Source: Lobosporangium transversale
Taxonomy: Eukaryota; Mortierellomycota; Mortierellomycetes; Mortierellales; Mortierellaceae
Assembly (NCBI RefSeq): GCF_002105155.1
Contig: NW_019028997.1
Span: 62,001 to 126,000, forward strand
Reading direction: 5' to 3'
Length of the DNA stretch: 64,000 bases
The notes below the pieces were generated by a model. That model saw only the letters and a program-made list of their open reading frames with translations, ran no database searches and had not been told where the DNA came from. Within the stretch, counting starts at the first letter, position 1. Each line of letters starts with the position of its first letter. Made by a program: the position numbers and the translations under genes. This document shows, in pieces, positions 58,953 through 64,000 of this stretch.

Positions 58953-61198
58953 TTAGTTATTATCAACAACAAGCATCTCAACGGAGACATCGTCGTTATC
59001 TCCCTCATCATCGGAGCTATCTTGACGCTCTGGGTCAAAGTACTCTTCTTTGTCTCCACCCTGGTACACTGGTGGAGTGCCACAAGTTGAATATGAATTT
59101 GAATCAGATGGGGCATATGAGCCGTCTGACCTCTTTTCAGAAACGATTGTAACTCCCTGTAGTTCTATGGGATAAGCAGTTCCACTTTCTGTCCGTGCTG
59201 TGATCACTGGTTGAGCTGCCACAATACGAGTCGCGTGAGATATCTGAGGTGTTTGAGCATATTCAAGGTCTACTGGAGGTATTGCTAGGCTTTTAGGCGA
59301 TAGTGAATCAAGAATAGCCTCTTTAGAGTCGACAGTCGGATTGAGATTGGTGACAGAGGGGTTAGCAGATACTGCTGCTTTAGCTGCATTGGTACGCTTC
59401 CTCTGTTCGAACAAGAGTTTGTTCTCCTCCACCAAGATGTTGATCCACTCCATCAGTCGACGTTCTGCATCCTTGACTAGTGTTTTGCCAGACAGTTCTC
59501 GAAGTAAAGGATATACATGAGGCATGCCCTCAGCCATGTAGTGATATGTAACACGACCCCCTGTTGCCTGAAAATGATCCACAAAGCGTGCACAATCGTC
59601 TCTCAAAACTTCTCCTCCAGAATAAATAATGGCTAATTCTGGGAACTTTGAATGATCTTTGACGTAGAAGGGCGAAACATGGGGGTCATGGATCTCCTTG
59701 GGTCCTGCATAACAACGTGCAATCTTTTTGAACACCTGTGGAGGCATAAAGTCGGTCCTGCGATTGTGAGCCATAGAAGGTGAAGTCATCTCATCAGCAT
59801 CCAACCGAAGCCACGGAGAAATGCATAGCAAAGCGCGAGGAGGTGGAAGTCGATCCTCACGTAGAACATAACAAGCATTCAACAGGATATTTGCTCCAGC
59901 GCTGTCTCCACCTAGAAACAGACAAGTATAACATTATTAAAAAAAAAAAAAAAAAAAAAAGGCAATCTTAAACAGCAATTTATGTTTTTTAAACTTTTCT
60001 TACCAAAGATGATCTTGCGAGGATTCCAGCGAATTTCATGAACCAGGAAACGATATGCAGACAAGTATTGGTCTCTTTGGAAAGGGAACTTTTTCTGAGG
60101 TGCAAGGTCTATTATTTTTGTTATTGTTATTGTTGACAAAATTTTGTGAACAGAATCAGAATTTGGGCATATTTACGCATTGTCCCTCCAACTGTTCACT
60201 TTAAAAGTCTCTTTAACATCAAGTGCTCTTTCTGTTGTTTTTCTTGTTCCTCTGATGACATGATCAGGCTCTCTTTTTTTCTTTTCTCCCACAGGAATGC
60301 CAGTGAGCCGTGTTTTGAAAAAAGTGGAGAGTGAAATTTGGAGAGAGGAGAAATTGGAGCCGTTTTGATCTTGCTTTCTATGTCCAATCCACAACATCCT
60401 TCGGGAGCTCAATAACCAATGAACAAAAGTAGTTCAACTTCGCCTCCACATGGTCAGACAACAAAAAAGACTGTGTAATATCCCCTGTCGCTGATTGAAT
60501 ATACTGAACACATTCTTTTATGCCAGATTATCGGAACAAAAAAAGAGCAAACACATGTGAAGAGGAAGGGAGAGCAATAGAGCAATTAAAGGATCAAAAG
60601 AAGAGACAATAGAACACTCGTATGCATCACATAATGATAATGCATATGGCGGAACAAAGGGGGAGAGAGAGGAAGAGAGATTTTTCTTACCATAATCAAC
60701 GGACAGGATGCGCAGGGTCTTATTATGGACAGTTTTGAAATGTTGTACCCAAGAGCAAAAGATATTATTGTACATCTCAGCGTCGCCAAAGACAAATCCT
60801 CCACCATGAGCATATAGCATAATCATGTCTACGCCTTTGAGTGACACTCTCCAGGTAGGATCGCCTCCTCGGGTCTCAGCTGGGATCTTCTTAGTCTCAA
60901 GTGTACCTACCCAATAGGCCCTCCAAGTGTCACGCTTCACTACCATGCTCCTCTCGCCAGGAACCAGGACTGTACGGATTGCCAATGCTGGATGGTACCA
61001 TTGGTATGGGAACATGGCTGCCGCCAAATATACAATTCGGATAAAACAGTGTGAGTGAAAAGGAACATGTTTTGGTCCAGTAAAGCGTAGGTAGAGCGAA
61101 TAGATGAGTGTGGGTACGATAAGCAAAATAAAGAGAATGAGGCCCACAAACGTGTGTAGAATCACACGGAGGTATTTGAGAGGTTTTGGGAGTGCCAT
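58953..61198 (-). CDS. HSL-type alpha/beta hydrolase, membrane-anchored
   Basis: Esterase/lipase of the hormone-sensitive lipase group. Exons 61198-60691, 60108-60004 and 59911-58953 join in frame. The N-terminus carries a membrane segment (VGLILFILLIVPTLIYSLYL). The oxyanion motif is YAHGGGFVFGDAEMY; the nucleophile elbow GGDSAGANILL is assembled across intron 2. The likely acid is in GGEVLRDDCARF and the His in EGMPHVYPLL, in the usual order. After the catalytic domain comes a tail of about 150 residues with an acidic end (DSSDDEGDNDDVSVEMLVVD) not typical of the family. An ER or lipid-droplet surface enzyme is plausible. Substrate is not determined. Confidence 0.88.
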
Positions 61199-61653
61199 TG
61201 GTGAGTTTAGGCAATATGAAGTTTATTTATGATAGCGTCGACGGAAGCTGTGCGAAAAGAGCGGGAAGATAGATGATTTTTAATGGAGAAGGTGATATAG
61301 TTGTAGCAGAAGATGAGAACGTTTATAAGCGACAGACCACAAAGGTGTGTGAAGAGAGTGCAGGGGCAAGGAAAGGCAAATAGAAAAGAAGAAAAGAAGA
61401 AAAGAAGAAAAGAGAAATAAAATTGCAGAAATGGGCAACAACGGTGCCAGTGAGACTGTTGATGGTTGCCCAATGCTCTCAACTGTTTTTTCGATAGAAA
61501 ATTGGTTGAGGGCATAATGGTGAGTGCCAGACACTGCTTCAGATTAGGTCAGGCTTAACTCAAAATTATTTTATTAATTCATTGGTGTAAAAAGTCAAAG
61601 AGAGCATGGATTGGTGGCGCTACGAAGGAAACAGCCCCAATATGTCGGACAAA
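61199..61653. other. Upstream region of the hydrolase gene
   Basis: Contains an AAAAGAAG repeat at about 61385-61420. It also includes the 3' end region of the next minus-strand gene. No other gene seen. Confidence 0.5.
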
Positions 61654-64000
61654 TTATTTGTAGAGCCAGTCTAGTGCATCATTACTTTTGTTTGGACGAT
61701 GGCCCCAGATCCAGTTCCAAATACGATGCCACGTATCTCTTGTCCAATGCATTGCATTACTGCAGATTGAATTGGTGTATGCCAACCATTCAGCTGCTCG
61801 ATTTAATGCAAAACGAACATTGCTTTGATGATAGTGATCGAGAGTTTGCGCATCATTGGGGAATTCCCAAAGGTCATGGCAGTAAGCTAATGTCTCCATC
61901 CCAAATCCATCATCTAATAATGTGTAGAACCCAACCTGACTAGGGACATAGTCCCTCCTATTATACCTGACAATCTTCGAAGCATGCTCTCTCATATCAG
62001 CCTGATGGGTTTGTGTTAATTGAGGCCTATAGGAGGATAGTATGTCGTTTGAGTACGAGCACAAATTAGGAAAACACAAGGGTTACATCTGAATTATTGG
62101 TCATTGTCCATTGTTTTACCTAAATAAAAAACCCATAATAACGAGTTGCATCACCACTGACACTACCATCCAGAAAAGAAATCGCGCTGTCCAGCCCGGC
62201 ATTTTAGCACATATGGACTTAGTGCAGCTTGCAGCTTGCGTCGCATATCTTTCTCTCGTATCCACAGGATGAGGATGATTTAATGGAAACGCAAGCGAAC
62301 TCCGCATATTAGGGCCTCGGTATTCAGATTCCACACTGGATCGACTCTCTGCTGTGGGGGACGTGCTATTAGCGCGTTGGGTGCCCCTAAAAGCTTCAAC
62401 AGCCTTTCCACCAGGTAAGCGCATCACGTCACCATTACGATGGGACTCTTCGCTTTCGGAGCTCTCTTTGCTTTTCGATAGACGTCGTGTATTGTGTCTC
62501 CATGATGGAGATTGATATGTATGCCGTGATCTGCGAGCATAGTTACGATGAGCACGATGTGGATAGAGCGTATTCTCCTGTTCCTGATGGTGATGTGAAT
62601 CCGATCTCTCCATTATCCAATGCCGGAGCTGCTGTGATTCAAACTAAATAATGTTCAGATGAAAGTATTAGTAAGATGACTCCAGTGACATTCTCTTCAG
62701 AGATTTGTAGACGAATATAAATATGAGGTTATGACAGTTATTACTTTGGACTGTTCGAGCTCTTTTCGTATAGACTTGACCTCTTGGCTAATGTCTTGGA
62801 GCTTTAGTGGCTGAGTTGATTCGACTTCTCTTCCTGTAGTCATGTTTTCCGAGCTCGAAAGGCTTGAATATGATTTCCTACAGTCCAGCCGTTGCATCTC
62901 AGGCTGCTGTGTGCTCTTTTGTCTAGGCAGCGCAGAGTTGCTGCTGCTATACCCTGTGGACGATTCGGCTGATCTCTCTTCAGTGCTTTGTGTCTCCCAT
63001 GGCGAAGTACCTTGTGTTCCCAAGGAGTCTTCGAGTTCGCTCTCATTCGCTCCTGGATCATGTACATTCATCCGCTCTTTACATGTAGTAATTTCTTCCG
63101 CAGGGTCATCTTGAGGGCCACTTTCGATAGCCGTTGGGAGATTGCTCACTCCTGTAGATCCTTGTCGCTTTAACGGGTTTTGCTTTGGATTGGGGACTCT
63201 GAGGGTCCGTATTCTTCGCTCGAGTCTCTCCGCAGCAATAGGCTTTTTTATCTGATTCATCTCTACTTGATCTTCCGCTAGGATTTTAGAAGACACTAGT
63301 TTTGAACGCTGAAGTTGTGTAATGACTGGAGATGTAGTCGTGTCAGTGCTTAGAAGTGTGGAGTCTCGCCTGGCAAACTGAGCATTTTTCTGTGATCTTC
63401 TACTGTTATCGTCTTCATCTCCAGATGCTGCTCGTTCGAGCTCCGATAGTCTTCTTTCTCCCTCTCCGGTAGTAGTATGCTTGGTGTTTTGATTATGGTC
63501 TGCTCCTTTAAGATGGAGTTTCTTGTTGATGGAAGAGTGTGTAGAACTATAATCAAAGGTATACTGTCCCGAATCGCTGGAATCCCTCATCTCATGTATG
63601 CGGTTATGCTGTTGGTCTGTAGTGGACTGTAACTCATAGAGGGACTCATATCGTCTTGTATTCGAGCTGGAGTTTTTATGTTTAATAAGGCAAGTAATAG
63701 GATGATTTTGCCGTAAGTCTATACTCGAAAATCCAGTAGTCTTTTCTTTACTTTCAACGTCCTGATATCGAGCTAAACTTGGGATATGTGATCTACTTCC
63801 ACCCTGCTGATATACGTAAAGTTTACGATCTGCAACTGATTGAGATTCATCTTGAGTTAGCTCCCAGTTGATTTTACTCGCAGGAATGTGCACGACTGAG
63901 CTTTCTTTGTTGTAATCATTTTGCTGTAGGATGAGATTAGTTGCAGTGGCAGTACTGTAACTTCTTTCAAGTGTCTGTTGAGGCTGTTGTATATCCCGCC
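61654..64000 (-). CDS. Unknown single-pass membrane protein (5' end outside window)
   Basis: The minus-strand gene enters at the right edge. Exons >64000-62745, 62644-62120 and 62026-61654 join in frame. The first part is a long Ser/Glu/Arg-rich disordered region ending in a short coiled coil (QEVKSIRKELEQSKFESQQL). It continues as a basic, His/Ser-rich stretch, then a single membrane segment (FLFWMVVSVVMQLVIMGFLF). About 125 residues follow, with HASKIVRYNRRDYVPSQVGF, TLDHYHQSNVRFALNRAAEW and Trp-rich WHRIWNWIWGHRP before the stop. The layout (large disordered N-terminus, one membrane span, compact C-terminal domain) would suit a nuclear-envelope or organelle tether. I do not recognise the family. 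Confidence 0.65.

Noticed and set aside
1..64000. CRISPR arrays, bacterial operons or prophage
   Set aside because: Gene structure with spliceosomal introns is eukaryotic; no spaced direct-repeat array was seen.

Overview
The window is nuclear DNA of an early-diverging fungus. Genes carry many short GT-AG introns, often with CTAAC branch sites. The protein set (GH18 chitinase with CBM5/12 modules, D-amino-acid oxidase with a peroxisomal tail, RAB3GAP1 and TRAPPC10 homologues, crinkler remains, a Crypton) fits Mucoromycota, most likely Mortierellomycotina. That placement is inference; no rRNA or marker gene is present. Long A and T homopolymers (about 50 runs of 15 or more) are scattered through introns and spacers.

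Layout. <1-1743: SPT2-like chromatin gene (minus). 2247-6870: a graveyard of mobile and effector DNA, with a Fanzor/TnpB-like tail, a hAT MITE, a Tc1/mariner MITE and two pieces of crinkler effector. 7556-10397: class 3 lipase. 10460-16830: second mobile block, with a Crypton tyrosine-recombinase gene carrying two in-frame stops, two copies of a retroposon (one with a tRNA-like head) and a 53-bp hAT MITE, ending at a tRNA-Leu(CAA). 17652-20591: membrane-anchored glycosyltransferase-like gene. 20592-23864: long spacer. 23865-25862: secreted chitinase. 26232-28016: D-amino-acid oxidase. 29802-31553: unknown 583-aa protein. 32523-33753: SLC35F-type carrier. 34590-37342: RPN14/PAAF1 proteasome factor. 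39958-43381: low-complexity protein with +TIP-like motifs. 43790-48188 and 48617-53781: RAB3GAP1 and TRAPPC10/Trs130, same strand and adjacent. 54509-57159: unknown protein with a signal-anchor. 57432-58660: arrestin-like gene with a frame break. 58953-61198: HSL-type hydrolase. 61654->64000: unknown membrane protein, cut by the window edge.

How the genes relate. Most are unlinked housekeeping genes. Two themes recur. RAB3GAP and TRAPPII both act on Rab GTPases (Rab18 in animals), and the window also has a class 3 lipase and an HSL-type hydrolase, so lipid and membrane-traffic functions are frequent. The two mobile blocks hold DNA transposons, a tyrosine-recombinase element and retroposons, all apparently decayed or non-autonomous.

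The strongest unusual signals are the hAT MITEs with perfect 8-bp target duplications (98 and 53 bp), the near-intact Crypton with two stops, the Fanzor-like zinc-finger/RuvC tail, the tRNA-headed retroposon, candidate GC-AG introns with identical GCATGT donors, and a possible 34-nt intron.
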